In this document: positions 4,948 to 5,130 of the stretch, piece by piece
Layout: every line of letters begins with the position of its first letter
How positions within the stretch are numbered: position 1 is the stretch's first letter
NCBI GenBank assembly: GCA_016185865.1
Contig: JACPMU010000040.1
Coordinates: 1-5,130 of the forward strand
DNA from: Candidatus Woesearchaeota archaeon
GTDB taxonomy: Archaea; Nanobdellota; Nanobdellia; Woesearchaeales; GW2011-AR4
Direction: 5' to 3'
Length of the DNA stretch: 5,130 bases
Notes under the pieces: model-generated
Database searches by the model: none
What the model was told of the DNA's origin: nothing
What the model saw: the letters and a program-made list of their open reading frames with translations, nothing else
Position numbers and translations under genes: made by a program

Positions 4948-5130
4948 ATGGCAATTGACAAGCCTTCATGGGTAAAAGACAAGAAAGTGGCTGATGACTT
5001 TGAGGTCATAAGGGCAAAGCCATATGACGACTACAAGGACCACAGGAATGACGACGGCTGCTACACTTTGATAAGGATTTACTGGGACACCCATGAGATA
5101 GGTGTTGCAATATGCGATTACAATCACACA
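4948..5130 (+). CDS. N-terminal part of an unassigned protein (continues past window)
   Basis: The frame begins at ATG 4948 and is open through the end of the window, giving 61 residues. It opens MAIDKPSWVKDKKVADDFEV, then an acidic/aromatic segment (KPYDDYKDHRNDDG), then two likely beta strands (CYTLIRIYWDTHEIGVAICDY). The pattern of Asp-x-Gly followed by a hydrophobic strand, a charged turn and another strand ending in a polar NHT resembles archaeal DUF4346-type domains. That is a weak resemblance recalled from the pattern only, and the rest of the protein is missing. The start is supported by a TATA box about 25 bases upstream, which implies a leaderless transcript. It is transcribed divergently from the AbrB-like gene and shares the repeat-bearing region with it, so the regulator might control both directions. 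Confidence 0.75.
   Translation, partial: MAIDKPSWVKDKKVADDFEVIRAKPYDDYKDHRNDDGCYTLIRIYWDTHEIGVAICDYNHT

Overview
The window most likely comes from an archaeon, and my guess is a DPANN-type lineage (Woesearchaeota/Pacearchaeota-like). Several gene starts have a TATA-like box such as TTTATATA or TATTTATA placed about 26 bases before a probable transcription start, with very short leaders. Shine-Dalgarno sites are present at some starts only. Proteins are lysine/glutamate-rich, base composition is moderately AT-rich, and intergenic gaps are short. There is no marker gene, so the lineage is inference.

Layout: a + strand gene enters from the left edge and ends at 234. It meets, tail to tail, a block of five minus-strand genes occupying 231-4800. 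In the direction of transcription these are: a 53-residue AbrB/SpoVT-type DNA-binding protein (4639-4800); a 48-residue small helical protein starting at TTG just behind it (4490-4636); a 470-residue protein I do not recognise (3006-4418); a 719-residue metal-site TIM-barrel protein of the endonuclease IV / xylose isomerase-like superfamily (768-2927); and a 159-residue coiled-coil protein (231-710). A 147-base AT-rich divergent region (4801-4947) carries promoters and inverted/direct repeats. A + strand gene then starts at 4948 and runs off the right edge.

The only gene with a clear mechanistic signature is the 719-residue protein. It keeps equivalents of all nine metal ligands of endonuclease IV in the right order, but about 285 extra residues sit between the fourth and fifth barrel strands, and an aromatic-rich tail follows the last ligand. 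The AbrB-like protein and its small partner look translationally linked and could regulate themselves through the repeats in the divergent region. The 470-residue, 719-residue and 159-residue genes share direction and close spacing (78 and 57 bases). However, the last two have convincing promoters of their own, so this is a gene neighbourhood rather than one simple operon. No RNA gene, mobile element or CRISPR array was seen.
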